DNA of 64,000 bases from assembly GCA_018105865.1 (NCBI GenBank), contig JACLAT010000042.1:542001-606000 (forward strand). Direction: 5' to 3'. The notes under the pieces were generated by a model that was not told the DNA's origin, searched no databases, and saw nothing but the letters and a program-made list of their open reading frames with translations. This DNA is from Metaphire vulgaris (taxonomy: Eukaryota > Annelida > Clitellata > Crassiclitellata > Megascolecidae). A program made the position numbers and the translations under genes. This document shows, piece after piece, positions 22,342 to 33,867 of this stretch. Every line of letters starts with the position of its first letter. The first letter of the stretch is position 1.

Positions 22342-22990
22342 ATCCTCCTGAAACATATTTGGCTTCTCTGTCTTTGTCACTCCCTCATTGACGTTTTTTA
22401 TCAGCACATCTTGATCTGTTTGATATTATATCATCATAGATGTTGTTGACATTTACTAAAAACTTGGTTAAAAGTAACGAACCCTGAGGCACTGCCTCTA
22501 GACCAGCGGTTCTCAACCTGTGGGTCGCGACCCCCAAGGGGGTCGAATGACGATTTGCCAGGGGTCGCCGGAGACCATCAGAAATATGGGGTTGTCTCTT
22601 GTCTTGTTATTGTACAAAATTTTCTCAGTGGTAGTTACGATGTACTAGTTGTTTTACTATGATTGTTATTCGAGGATAGACATGGAGACAAATAAATAAT
22701 AACGATTTCGAACATTTTGATTGTCGTAGCATTATTATTTTTAACAGTTTACATTGTGAACGAAAATAATTTTACCGTTGGGGGGGAGGTCGCCACATCA
22801 TGGGGAATTGAATTAAAAGGGTCGCGGCACTATAAAGGTTGAGAACCGCTGCTCTAGACCTAAGCCCGATGCCCCAATCCGATCACTAACTCATATGTCT
22901 ACCTTCTATCTTCTGTTCAATTACAATTTGATCCCTCAACAAAAATTCTACCACCAACACCACATTGGTTACGTTTGGCTGTCGATTTAT
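22342..22990 (-). pseudogene. LINE reverse transcriptase fragment (minus strand)
   Basis: Ignoring the hAT insertion 22504-22851, the minus strand reads through EAVPQGSLLLTKF and VNVNNIYDDI, which is motif B and the following helix of a Jockey/CR1-type reverse transcriptase. Only this small part remains and it has stops. Confidence 0.5.
22504..22851. mobile_element. hAT MITE, CAGCGGTTCTCAACC family
   Basis: Perfect 16-bp terminal inverted repeats cagcggttctcaacct and aggttgagaaccgctg. Perfect 8-bp duplications ctctagac at 22496-22503 and 22852-22859. The gggtcgcgacccc shoulder is shared with the widespread Charlie-like hAT MITEs of animals. Confidence 0.96.
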
Positions 22991-23029
22991 AAATGAGATT
23001 CTGCTGACAGTTTATGAAAATTCTAAGTA

Positions 23030-23187
23030 CAGTAGAACCTCGTTATATCGATGTTCAAGGGACCGGAATAAATACTTCGATATATCCGAGGTTCGATATA
23101 TCCGATGTCTCTATCATTAACACTCTTTTGGCGGGACTGGCGCTCAAACTTCGATATAAGTGAGTTTGATATAACGAGGTTCTACTG
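23030..23187. mobile_element. Tc1/mariner (pogo/Tigger-like) MITE
   Basis: 158 bp with inverted ends cagtagaacctcgttatatc and gatataacgaggttctactg, flanked by TA on both sides (23028-23029 and 23188-23189). The termini match the Tigger-type cagtagaacctc class. Confidence 0.93.
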
Positions 23188-23569
23188 TATATTATACCCG
23201 CTGCTTTCCACTGAGACTACTGCAGAATTCCAGAAACACTAAAATAAACCCTAATACCACAGTCATACTCCTACTGGATAAAATTGCATGGTGATCCATA
23301 GAAAATACACTGTAAATCAGATATATGAAATATCTTGGAAACGAGATCCAATAAAAAATATCCATCTTCATGTCAGGACGTAACAAAATGCCTATTACAG
23401 ATTGTATCCTTCATATGGCAGAAAATTGTAACTGTTGGCTAGTGTAATCTCAGGGTTTTAAAGAATCTATTTTGTATAATTGAACAGTAAGTTTTTATGG
23501 TGTTTGGGTATTTTGGGTTCCTATGAAGTTCCCTGTATTGTCACTTATATCAATATATGTTCGACTGTC

Positions 23570-23702
23570 CGGTGTTTAATCTAGGCCATTTCCAATTCCC
23601 CCCGGAAATTTTGGCATACTACATGGACTAACAGCAGACCTCTAGCAGAATTCCCATGGCTTTGTCAGTCCTCCGGAGTCCAGGAGTCTAGATTAAACAC
23701 TG
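23570..23702. mobile_element. MITE-W copy 1 (hAT-like)
   Basis: Ends cggtgtttaatctagg and tctagattaaacactg are inverses. Flanking octamers cgactgtc and ctactgtc differ at one base. Copies of the same family lie at 33148-33289 and 38508-38653. Confidence 0.85.
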
Positions 23703-23858
23703 CTACTGTCCGCAGAGTGTAACGGTCATTTAAGGCATTAAAACTTTTATTTTTTCATTTTTCGACTTTAAAAAAGGCTAAAATGTGACTTTTTGAAAAC
23801 CCACAATTTTTGCTTTACATTTTCCAGCCCTGGATAATCTTGATCATCGCTGTGTGAA

Positions 23859-24253
23859 CAGAGGCGTCAATTGGGGGGGCGGGGGGGCCGTGCCCCCCCC
23901 CCCAAGAAAATGAAAATATTAATTTATGATGTAATAATGTGGAACAAAAAACAAAAACAGGGCCGTGGCCCCCCCAAGGAAATGAAAAGATTAATTTATT
24001 ATAATGTATGTATTATTAATGTGCAGTTAAGGGCTGACAAGCAAAAAAAAAGGTCGTCAACTATTTAAACTATTTTTGGTAACCGTAAATGTCAAAAAAA
24101 AAACTGACGAGCAAAAAAAAAAGGTCGTCAACTTTTTTTGGAAACTAAACTCAAACTTAGTCAAAAAATTTCCAACAATTCAAAAAATTTTTAACGAAAA
24201 TTTTACAAAATTTCTCGCCCCCCCCCCAAGAAAATTGTGAAATGACGCCACTG
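23859..24253. mobile_element. hAT-like MITE with G/C-run shoulders
   Basis: Ends cagaggcgtcaatt and gaaatgacgccactg, with perfect duplications tgtgtgaa at 23851-23858 and 24254-24261. Confidence 0.9.
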
Positions 24254-24499
24254 TGTGTGAATAATCACGATGATGGGCATTGCTGGTAGAGGTGGGTCGA
24301 TTAATCGAAATCGTAATCGAAATCGCGATTTTTGGAAAAATCGTAATCGTAATCGACACGATTATTAAATAAATCGAAATAATCGATAATCGTCGAAAAA
24401 ATAATCGAAATCGCGATTATTTTTCGATTATTCCCGTAAGTTATATTATACAATATTTTCGATTCAAAGAAAGATCAATTTACCGTTGATTATCAGATT

Positions 24500-24866
24500 T
24501 TCATTGAAAATGGATTCAACTGCGTATAAAGACAGGCACCATCTTTCTGGATTTGACAGCAGCTTTCGATGCGGTTTGGCATGCGGGTTCAATGTACAAA
24601 CTCTCGCTCAATTTGCCACCCTGGTTCTGTCAACTTGTGGAATTACTCATCTCTGACAGACGGTTCTTAGTTCACTTGGGAGATGTCAGCTCCTGGAGAC
24701 GTCAGCGAAACGGTCTAACACAGTGTTCAGTTCTAGCACCTATGTTATTCAATTTGTAGGCTTATAGGCCTACACACGACTTACCGGATACCATAGGTAG
24801 GAAGTTTGGATACGCTGACGATATCGGTCTTGCCACCCAGGCTCGATCCTTTAAGGAGATTGAAGA
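24500..24866 (+). pseudogene. LINE reverse transcriptase fragment inside the hAT element
   Basis: The frame gives DLTAAFDAVWH, QRNGLTQCSVLAPMLFN, a stop, then the catalytic GYADDIG with YADD at 24811-24822 and ARSFKEIED. These are motifs A, B and C of a Jockey-like polymerase in order. The frame continues briefly after the nested insertion at about 25637 (QLNIDTQRIAN). Both edges lie inside the hAT arms, so the fragment travelled with, or inserted into, that element. Confidence 0.8.
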
Positions 24867-24867
24867 C

Positions 24868-25628
24868 CAGGGTTATTTCTAGGATTGTGAATTGGGGTGG
24901 GGTGTCGGGAAAATCTGGGGTGTGTTTATTTCTAAGATTGTAGGATTGTGAATTTGGGGGTGTCGGGAAAATGGGGGTGTCGAAATTTGGAAGTCTCTAC
25001 CGAAAAAGGCTGACAAGCAAAAAAAACTTATAGAGACTCACAAAAGTCTGACAAGCAAAAAAGTCATCCGAGGATAAAAGTTGTGGGGTCTATTTCTCCA
25101 TTTGGAGGCAGGCCCCTTCAGAGGCTGGCCCAGGCCAGTTGGAATTTCGAGGCCTCTCCTAGCCTTCCCAACAATTAAAATGTTGACAAACGAAAAAAGG
25201 TAATCACCAATTTTGAGGACCGCAGAATACCTTCCTAGCTTTCCCAAAATCCCAAAATTGTCGACAAGCAAAAAAGGTCATCACCAATTTTGAGGACCGC
25301 AGAATACCTTCCTAGCTTTCCCAAAATCCCAAAATTGTCGACAAGCAAAAAAGGTCATCACCAAATTGTGAGGCCCCTTCTAGTAGTAGCTATTTAGCTT
25401 TCTAGCTATCTCAGAATTCTAGACAAGGAAACAAAGGGAGGCCCCCAAATGATGGAGGCCCGGGCCGAATGGCCCTCCTGGCCCCCCTCTGAATGGGCCT
25501 GTTTGAGAGTGTTCGGGGCTAATCAATATGCATTCTGTATGCATACCATTGTCACATTACCAAATTTTAGGGGGTGTCGACCTCAAATTGGGGCGTTGGA
25601 GGGTGTTAGGGGTGTAGAAATATCCCTG
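24868..25628. mobile_element. Nested hAT-like element inside the LINE fragment
   Basis: Ends cagggttatttcta and tagaaatatccctg, with perfect duplications ttgaagac at 24860-24867 and 25629-25636. Removing it rejoins the reverse-transcriptase frame. The interior contains repeated words such as gacaagcaaaaaaggtcatc. Confidence 0.92.
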
Positions 25629-25892
25629 TTGAAGACCAACTGAACATCGATACACAGAGGATTGCGAATACTGTAAAATATGGCGGGAAAGCCAGTTTCT
25701 AAAGGTACTGTGAAATAATCGAAATCGAAATCGCGATTATATAAAAAACCGTAATCGTAATCGAAATTGTAATCGTGAAAAATAATCGAAAATAATCGTA
25801 ATCGTAATCGGAAAAAATAATCGTAATCGACCCAGCTCTAATTGCTGGCCATATAGGCCTAATATGTGATTCTTTGATTCCAGATGTACTTT

Positions 25893-26322
25893 AGTTATGA
25901 ACTGTGTTGATCGCCATTTTGTAATATCGCCATTTTGTAGCGATTCTTTAAAATGGGAAAATTTTAAAGTTCATCATTAGTGCTTGGTCGATTGCAACTG
26001 ATTGAGGCCGAAACAGGTTTTCTACATGATGAGATAATTGTGTGCGACTGTTTTGTCATGTATTTTTATTTCGAAGGGTGTAGGAAGTAGTGAAGCACTC
26101 AAGAAACAACAAAATTTTGATTTTCTTTAATTCGCTGTCATCATCGTTGAGATAATGATGTTACCAAATAATACCTCAACCCACTGGGATGAGTGCAGGC
26201 ACAATGGTTTAGACATGGTACCAGAGTGACACTAGGATGCTCGGCGCTACAGTGTGACCACCGTTGGACACATCCGCTGGCATCTCTTCCGCTGCAATTA
26301 CTAATTTCACATTGCTGTCATG
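25893..26322. repeat. Repeat family X, copy 2
   Basis: Begins gttgatcgccattttgtaat and runs to the ATG microsatellite. The minus-strand residues DSNVKLVIAAEEMPADVSN match the frame of copy 1. Confidence 0.75.
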
Positions 26323-26541
26323 ATGGTGATGATGATGATGATGATGATGATGTTGGTGACGGTGATGATGATGGTGATGATGAATAATTATTACAATAAT
26401 CATCCTCATGAACTGATTATAGTTGCATGTGTTCACGCAGTTCTTATATGCGAGTTACCACAATAATCAGTACGCTGTAATACTACTACTACTACTACTA
26501 ATAATAATAATAATAATTATTATTATTATTATTATTATTAT
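26318..26541. repeat. (ATG)n, (TAC)n and (TAA)n microsatellites
   Basis: ATG/GTG repeats at about 26318-26385 and TAC-TAA-TTA repeats at about 26481-26541, with ordinary sequence between. Confidence 0.95.
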
Positions 26542-27190
26542 ATCGTATAAAGTAATATTAGAACTCCTAAGAAAAAATAGTTTTTAGATTTTAAGTCTCA
26601 TCATCGGTAGGCAAACATCTCGCTATGTTATTTTTCTCTTCTTAGACCCCCTTCTTAGATCTCTTCTTAGAGACTTGTTAGAGCATAGATGGAAAACTCT
26701 GAATGGCTAGTAGTGTCGTACACCAAGTACTGAGGCAGTCATCAACGGTAATTTGGTCCGAGTGTAACCAGCTGCTCCTCTGATAACTCCATTTAAGTGG
26801 CATATTAAAATCCAAAATGTAGTTAAATGTAGAAAAAAATCCAAAATTCAAATGATGTTAATTCGTCAGGATGAATTCACCATAAAATGACAAAGTTCTA
26901 GCAAGAAAATCAACTCATTTGCCGAAAATACTGCAAAAAGTCTGAACCACGATGTCTTGTATCAGGTGCCACATATGGTGCCCCCACAATCGATTTATAT
27001 TTATGAGTGTTAATTAGATTGGTGCTATAGAAGTCCATAAGTAAAATTAGTAACTTCTCATAAGACTTCATAAGCCGGATGGCAATGACAGGTAATCCTG
27101 CAACTGAGTAAAAGACAGAATTTTCAGAAGACATGAAATCAATCTGAAAGGAAGACAGAATACTGAATGCCTGCATCCATCTTGTCGGTG
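26542..27190. other. Unassigned AT-rich sequence
   Basis: I find no gene. It lies within an insertion relative to the paralogous block at 46800-46821, where ggtccgggtg is followed at once by atctataagac. Confidence 0.4.
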
Positions 27191-27595
27191 CTTATATACG
27201 GATATCTGAGACATGGAATCTAACAAGCAACATTGAAAAGCTAGCTACATGTGAAGATTAATTGCACCGAAGAAACTTAAAGAGTTTTTTTTAAACATCA
27301 CGAAACAAATGAGAAAATCAGAGGCGCCCTTCAGCATAGAAGAAAAGATTGAAATGGTTTGGATATATATTAAGAATGGAAAATGAAAGATTATCGAAAG
27401 AATTTATAACTATAGGCCAACTGGAAAACAAATGCCTGGACAGTTAACAGGATGGACAGATCGAGTAGAAAGAGACCCTAACCAAACAAGAATTAGGCTA
27501 GAGGGAAGAATATCTGGATGAGACAGAAGAAGACTGACAGAAATACGAACAAGCAGAGATGACTGGAGAAACACTGTTTCGGAGTCAATGACTGT
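27190..27595 (+). pseudogene. LINE polymerase C-terminal fragment
   Basis: Broken frames give ETWNLTSNIEKLATCED, then TNEKIR, FGYILRMENERLSKEF, a WTDRVERD-like block and DWRNTV. This is the usual order at the C-terminus of LINE polymerases of the RTE/Jockey type. Stops occur throughout. Confidence 0.65.
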
Positions 27596-27880
27596 ACACA
27601 GTCGACAGACGATGACCTATAAGACTGCGTATCTGTTTCCCTTCCTTTCACCTCTCAAATGTCAAAGAGCAGCAAAACATGATGCATTGCAATACCATTT
27701 CAATGTCCATGAGTATCTACTGGGGCCATTAGATCATACTATTTATTCATTTACTATGTATATATGTTTGAGTATGTGTGTATGTTTGCATGGATGGCTG
27801 TATCGAGTGATAGGCTAGCATGTAGTTATTTTCACTCCAGATTGAATCCAAACAAAATTAAACAAACTGGAATTTTTCTT
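27580..27880 (+). repeat. Paralogous block shared by genes C and F 5' regions
   Basis: From gactgcgtatctg to tgaatccaaac it matches 47649-47915. The wider 25.9-29.9 kb region upstream of gene C thus pairs with 44.8-48.6 kb upstream of gene F. Confidence 0.8.
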
Positions 27881-27955
27881 TAAACTGTAAAGAGTGTTGT
27901 GCCACCCGAATTTTTGTGAAATAATTTGGAACCAAGCAAATTAGCCTATTATTAA

Positions 27956-28443
27956 CCCTTTCGCCCCGAGAAACCGAAATATCGGTTCGAGCGTCCGTTA
28001 CAAAGCCCCGAGAAACCGATATTTCGGTTTCAGCACTTTGGCCAGACCCCGAGAAGAATATAAATCGGTTTAGCGGTAAATTACTTGAGAACGGTGTTTA
28101 GAAGGACCGCAGACTAGGTATTCTTGTTGCTAGTTCTTGTTAGATAATACAGAGAGCGAAAAGTGGTAATAAAATGAATAAACGTAAAGTTAGTAATAAA
28201 ATGAATAAATCTAAATCATTCGTTTGTGTCGGCGAAAAAAAAGATTTATGCGTGTCATTGATTGGCAACTTCCGAACCAACGGAATTCGTCGTCGGCGCT
28301 CCACACTTCCTATCATTGATTCTAGACTGCATAATGTTGGCATCGACCATTTGATATTATTTTGGTGTGTTAAAATTACCCATTTTCCCCAGGGAAGCCA
28401 GGGGACAGGGTTTTTTTCGCATGGGGATTTAGGGGCGATAGGG
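27956..28443. mobile_element. piggyBac-like MITE
   Basis: 488 bp flanked by TTAA at 27952-27955 and 28444-28447. Ends ccctttcgcccc and ggggcgataggg are inverses with one mismatch. Cgagaaaccgatatttcggt-type short palindromes lie near the left end. No transposase frame. Confidence 0.88.
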
Positions 28444-28699
28444 TTAACAGTATATGGGAATTGAATTTGAATGTTTAATGCAGATTCGAATTAATTTTCT
28501 TTTTTGATTGATTTCATGTCAAATTAATTAGCATTGAATTCATATTTATGTGGTCAGAAGTGTTCTGAATAGGCATTTGTTTCCTTGTATGCACATAGTA
28601 AATGTCCATGGACAGCAAAATGAACAAACAGATCCATCAGATAAGAAATCTAACGAGAGATGACACTAGAAGCTAGATTATATATTATAATTATTTATC

Positions 28700-28870
28700 A
28701 TTATTATGCAAGGAAAATGGGTGGAATTAGAGAAAGAGGAAGACCTTGCAGACAGATGGAATTTATGAAACATCACACTTGACATTGGAAGAACCTGATA
28801 AAGTGGAGTAGAGAAGAATATAGGAAACTCATCTATGATATCACCAGGAGTCAAAGTTGATTTGATGGAT
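28700..28870 (+). pseudogene. LINE polymerase terminal fragment
   Basis: RGRPCRQMEF and EEYRKLIYDITRS resemble the extreme C-terminus of LINE polymerases (WRKLVYDVTRSR type). A paralogous remnant lies at 48040-48230. Confidence 0.5.
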
Positions 28871-28929
28871 AAAGTTGTGTAGCATTTTCCGCTGAAGAAT
28901 CTGTCTATCTTTAAGGGAATGGATCTCAT

Positions 28930-29889
28930 GGCCCAGCTATGACACCTTTACGGACCAAATTTGAACAATAGCCAGTGTTTTCAGATTACTTCTTTAGCAA
29001 GAACTGTACTTGAACCAAAATGTTTGAAAACTATTTCAAGCCAAACAGAACTCACCTACATAATATATGAGAATGGCCTTGAAAATTTTGAAAATGTGAT
29101 GTAAGCTTCCTTTCCAATTTGAAATGAATTTTCCTTCTCAATAGAATTTTCCATAGATGTGCGGTCATTCATAACACAAATATTTCTATAAAATTATCAT
29201 ATATGTCAGCTGGCTATAAATTCTGTATGACTAGGCTTTTACCGATGAATTACCGAGTAATTGAGGATCATTATAGTGGCCATAATCTATCAGTCTTTGG
29301 CATGCTGGAAAATGTAAAACTCACTACATTACCTGCTTATGATGCCTCATAATGCTGCTGGTCTATTTTCAAATAGGACTTTTCAATGAGAGAGACTAAT
29401 AGGGTAGGGTGTGTTGTTTGTAATATATTTTGTAATATATACTGAAGTACATGCTGTGATGAATTAGAAAAGAGTTGGAGTCAGTGTTTATTCTAGCCCC
29501 CTTGACATTGGGGGGGATTTTGAAATGTTTGGGGGGACAAGGTTTGAGTTTCCACACGTTTGGGGGGAAATTTACATTCCCCCAGCCAACATCTAAAAAA
29601 ATTTGGGGGGGAATTTTCAAACTTTGGGGGGGGGAATTCCCCCTATGAAGGCCTAGAATAAACACTGGTTGGAGTCTTGTTAATTCTGCATCTGATTTTA
29701 ATTGAGGGCACAAATAATTAATTGTAATGGTTTGCCATGAGGCATTTGATGTAGTGTAGAAGATCAATATGAGATTGATGTTGTACTTTCAGGAATAGTG
29801 CTTCATCAATACAGTGCATGTATTTGATTGTTTGAAGAGAAAGATTTATGTGCAACTTCGATCATTCTGATTAAGTACGCAATACAAAC
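28930..29889 (+). promoter_or_regulatory. Gene C 5' flank (U1, U2) with putative splice acceptor
   Basis: U1 at about 28950-29150, with a frame open through TVLEPKCLKTISSQTEL and ending at a donor-like gatgtaagc. U2 at about 29205-29400, split from the acceptor by a hAT MITE. Acceptor ttgtactttcag has AG at 29791-29792. Confidence 0.45.
29482..29667. mobile_element. hAT-like MITE in the gene C 5' flank
   Basis: Ends cagtgtttattctag and ctagaataaacactg, perfect inverses over 15 bp. Duplications gttggagt at 29474-29481 and 29668-29675 are perfect. The flanks of genes A, B and G lack it, so the empty site is visible. Confidence 0.95.
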
Positions 29890-31913
29890 ATGTCACATGA
29901 GTGCAAGACATGCAGCAAAACATTCAGCACAAATCAATATCTCCAGGTTCATGAAAGAATTCATACAGGAGAAAAGCCATACCGCTGCAAAGCTTGCAGA
30001 AAGACATTTTCTGTACAAGGTAACCTACGTATGCATGAAAGAATTCATACAGGAGAGAAGCCATACAGATGCAAGATATGCAACAAAACGTTTCGTCAAA
30101 AAGGTGCATTGAGGACGCATGACAGAATTCATACTGGGGAGAAGCCATTCATATGCAAGGTGTGTAGCAGGGCATTTACCGATAATAGTAGCCTAAGGAA
30201 CCATATGGGAATTCATACAGGAGAAAAGCCTTACCATTGTATTGTGTGCAGCAAGGCGTTTCATGAAAAATATTCCCTGAAGAGGCATGAAAGAATTCAT
30301 ACAGGAGAAAAGCCATATATTTGCAAGGTGTGCCATAAGGCATTTCGTTTGGTAGGTCATCTTAAGATACATGAAAGAATTCATACAGGAGAAAAGCCAT
30401 ACCGCTGCAAAACTTGCGGAAGGGCATTTTCTAGACAAGGTGGTCTACATAGGCATATAAGAATTCATACAGGAGAGAAACCATACAGATGCAAGATATG
30501 CAACAAAACGTTTCGTCATAAAAGTACACTGACACTGCACGACAGAATTCATACCGGGAGAAGCCATACATATGCAAGATATGCAACAAAACGTTCAACA
30601 GACGTCACATTCTCCAAGAGCATAAAAGAATTCATACTGGAGAAAAGCCATTCAGCTGTAAAGTATGCAGAAGGTCATTTTCTCAAAAAAGAAGCTTATC
30701 GATGCATGAAAAAATTCATACAGGAGAGAAGCCACACCGCTGTAAGTTATGCTGCATGGCGTTTCGTGAAACAGGTGATCTCAGAAAGCATGAAAGAATT
30801 CATACTGGAGAGAAGCCATTCGTATGCATGGTATGTAGCGTGGCATTTACTGTACGAAGTAGCCTACAGAAGCATGAAAGAATTCATACAGGAGAGAAAC
30901 CATTTAGCTGCAATGTATGTGGCATGACATTTTCTGGACAAGGTGACCTACGGTCGCATGAAAGAATTCATACAAAAGAGAAGCCATACATATGTGCAGT
31001 GTGCAGTAAAATGTTTTCTAGATATGGTGAGCTAAGGAAGCACGAGGTAATTCATACAGGAAGAAATTCAAGAAAGCCTTTTTCTTGCATGTTGTGCAGC
31101 AGGGCTTTTAGTACCAAAAGTTGTTTGAAAATTCATCAAAGAATTCATACAGGAGTAAAGCCATACATATGCAAGATATGCAATAAGACTTTTCGTGTGG
31201 TAGGTTATCTAAAGAGCCATGAGAGAATTCATACAGGTGAAAAACCATATACATGCAAAATGTGTGCTAAAGCCTTTAGCGAAAAACATAGTCTTGAAAT
31301 TCACAAAAGAATTCACACTGGCGACAAACCTTACCTTTGCAAGCAATGCGGCAAAGCATTTAGACGTTTAGGCAATCTGAGATGTCATCTTACAATTCAT
31401 GCCAAAGATAGGCCATACTTATGCAACAAAACTTTCAAACGATATAGCCATCTGAAGGAGCATGAAGTGATTCATTCTGGAGAAAAACCGCACATATGTA
31501 AAGTGTGTAAGAAAGGATTTTTTCAAGCATATACCATGAGAAATCATGAGAAAATTCATTCTGACGAGAAACTCTTTTTATGTTACACATGTAACGCAAC
31601 ATTCAAGCGGAGAGATCAGGTGATTTTGCATCAAAAAATACACAGTGAAGAAAAGCAGTATCCTTGCAGAGTTTCTAATGGAGAAAACTCGGAAAAAGAT
31701 CACTCTAAATGTTCTGAAACGAATTACTCCACTACAAACTGTGTCAATAAATTTGTTGTTGGTGGGCCTTTAAGTAAAAAGCCAGAAAAAATTGAACTTG
31801 ATGTCCAACAATTTGGTTGTGGATTGTGTGATGAAATCTTTTCAGGAGAAATCCATTTTATGGTACATTGTTCTGGACACTTAGTCAGTAACTGCCCATC
31901 AATCCTGTTTTAA
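29890..31913 (+). pseudogene. Poly-C2H2 zinc-finger gene C, one frameshift (21 fingers plus tail finger)
   Basis: Fingers 1-8 read from ATG 29890 (MSHECKTCSKTF). In the linker after finger 8 (about 30552-30560) one G of the TGEKP codons is missing, and the frame moves by one. Fingers 9-21 and the tail (CGLCDEIF, then NCPSILF) continue open to 31913. One extra base would give about 674 residues, and nothing else is broken, so this is either a very young null allele or a sequence error. Finger 19 is damaged: a 9-bp deletion removed one Cys of its pair (PYLCNKTF where paralogues read PYLCKVCNKTF). Linker 14 is unusual (TGRNSRKP). Confidence 0.9.
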
Positions 31914-32603
31914 TTGAAGTTATCTTTATTTTCACAAAACTTGTCACAAATGTAGTTATTAGTTAAGTGTTTTATATACAAGTTAATATATGAAAATAAT
32001 GCTAAAAACCAGTTTTTTTTAAAATTCATAATTGCTATTAGTCGATTGAAGTGATTTTCTGTTATATTTTTGGGTGAAAAGTATTAGTTATCTATCATAT
32101 TGAAATACTTTTGAAATATTTGCACTGTCGTTGAGTTGTATGTGTATGGATATACATTTTTATTTCGGACTTGTTTAGTAAAGTAGATTAGGTCAAATCA
32201 TTCGCATTACATATTCACATATGCATGTAATTCTACAAAACTCTGCTGTCTTTGATTAATTAGCAAAATACTGAAGTGTTAGCTGTTGTTTTTCGTAGAG
32301 GCCTATGGTAATCCATGCTTAGCTGTCATCTTATTCTTTGTTATTAACCATTTGTTCCCTTTCATGTCTTTTCTTATACCTATGGGCTGCCATGATGATC
32401 TGATTTTAAGTATTTGTAATTTCTCCATCCATTTAATTCTCAATTGTGTTCATTCTCTTATTTTCTATTTTTTCGGATGTCATTCTTTGCAGCCCTTCAG
32501 TTCACTTTCTCGTGTTCTCCTTTGGTGACAAATTATAGTTTATGTATTTCAGTTTGTAGGAACACCCATGGTGTTGGAGAAACATGCAAAAGTGTATCAC
32601 TTT

Positions 32604-33048
32604 CAGGGATGTGACCAAGACAGTAAGTGGCAAGACCGAGACCAAGACACTAACCCTCAAGACCAAGACATTAGGTGTCAAGACCAAGACACTAAGGCTC
32701 AAGACTAAGACCAAAACAGTAATTTTAAACATAAAAAACAGACAAAACAGGATTCGCAAATTTTTTTATCAACATCAGCAATGAAATTACGAAAATTTGG
32801 ATGCTCAACTAAACTGACTGGCAGACTGCACCCGACAATTACCTTTTTACGATCGAATTTGTGAGCATTCTTTGTTGTGGATGATTTGTCAGATGTGTTT
32901 CATCTTATTTCTGACAAAAACAGTGGAATCTGAAGACCAAGACAGTAATGACGAAAACAAGACTGAGACACTGGCCAGCGAGACCAATACCAAGACATTG
33001 AAAATACTGTCTTGAGACGAGACAGTGTCTCGAGACGTCACATCACTG
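32604..33048. mobile_element. hAT-like element with caagac repeats, unit 1 copy
   Basis: Ends cagggatgtgacc and gacgtcacatcactg. Perfect duplications atcacttt at 32596-32603 and 33049-33056. Arms hold repeated accaagacac words. Present in both tandem units, so inserted before that duplication. Confidence 0.93.
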
Positions 33049-33147
33049 ATCACTTTGGGCTTGTGAATAATGCATTATTTTAAGTGGTATAGAGATAGTT
33101 CTATTATAATGGCAATGGATGATAGACAAATTTCAGAATGCTCAAGG

Positions 33148-33289
33148 GTTTAATCTAGGCCGTTTCCGGAGGGGAAGTTTTGGAATAGTACATGGACTAA
33201 CAGCGGCCCCTAGCAGAATTCCCTCGGTTTTGTCAGTTTCCCACCGGCTTTTTCAGTTCCCGGAGTCCAGGATTCTAGGTTAAACACTG
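33148..33289. mobile_element. MITE-W, unit 1 copy
   Basis: tttaatctaggccgtttcc to taggttaaacactgg. About 11 bases at the left end are deleted relative to unit 2, including one target duplication. Confidence 0.8.
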
Positions 33290-33667
33290 GGTGTGATATA
33301 AGCCTATGCTGTAGATTCATAGGAGATCTACTAAATTCAACATGTGAGAATAAATGAGAAACACAACAGCAAACAAATATGGAATAAGTAATATATTAAA
33401 ATAAATTTTTAATGAAAGCAGGTTGCTGAATGCATCCGATGTTTCCCAAACATTACTGTATTTCATCTTTCAATTATTGACTGTAAGCAGATCTCTAATA
33501 AGAATTATACTGAGAACTATAGTTTGAAGAAAACTCTCTGCCACAAGACTTCTATTTGCTTTGGCCTGTTCCATTATAATCTGTAGGTAAATATAGTATC
33601 ATGCCTTAAAATATTTCAGCTTTACATGATGCTCACTTACTGTGAATCTTTGAGTCCAGCTTTTGTT

Positions 33668-33866
33668 TATATATGAAATGTGTTGATCGTCATTTTGTAA
33701 TATCGCCATTTTGTAGTAATTGTTTGAATTTTGAAGTTTGTTATTAGCAGTTGGTAGATTTCAATTGATTGAGGCGAACAGTTTTTTTACATGGTATGAT
33801 AATTCTGCGCGACTGATCTGTAATGTGCTTTCACTTCGTAATGTGTGTCAAGTAGTGATACAGACT
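33668..33866. repeat. Repeat family X fragment, unit 1
   Basis: gttgatcgtcattttgtaat onward, ending where the minus-strand LINE begins. Confidence 0.75.
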
Positions 33867-33867
33867 C

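Larger units (their letters stand above)
24287..25840. mobile_element. hAT element with AATCG subterminal repeats and a captured LINE fragment
   Basis: Ends tagaggtgggtcgatta and taatcgacccagctcta are inverses with one mismatch, and the duplication attgctgg is perfect (24279-24286 and 25841-25848). Both arms are built of aatcg words. The middle carries a reverse-transcriptase fragment (24500-24867 and 25637-25690), which a second hAT element (24868-25628) splits. Confidence 0.94.

Noticed and set aside
28174..28464. 96-codon frame within the piggyBac-like MITE
   Set aside because: It runs across the element's right end into host DNA and has no recognisable domain.
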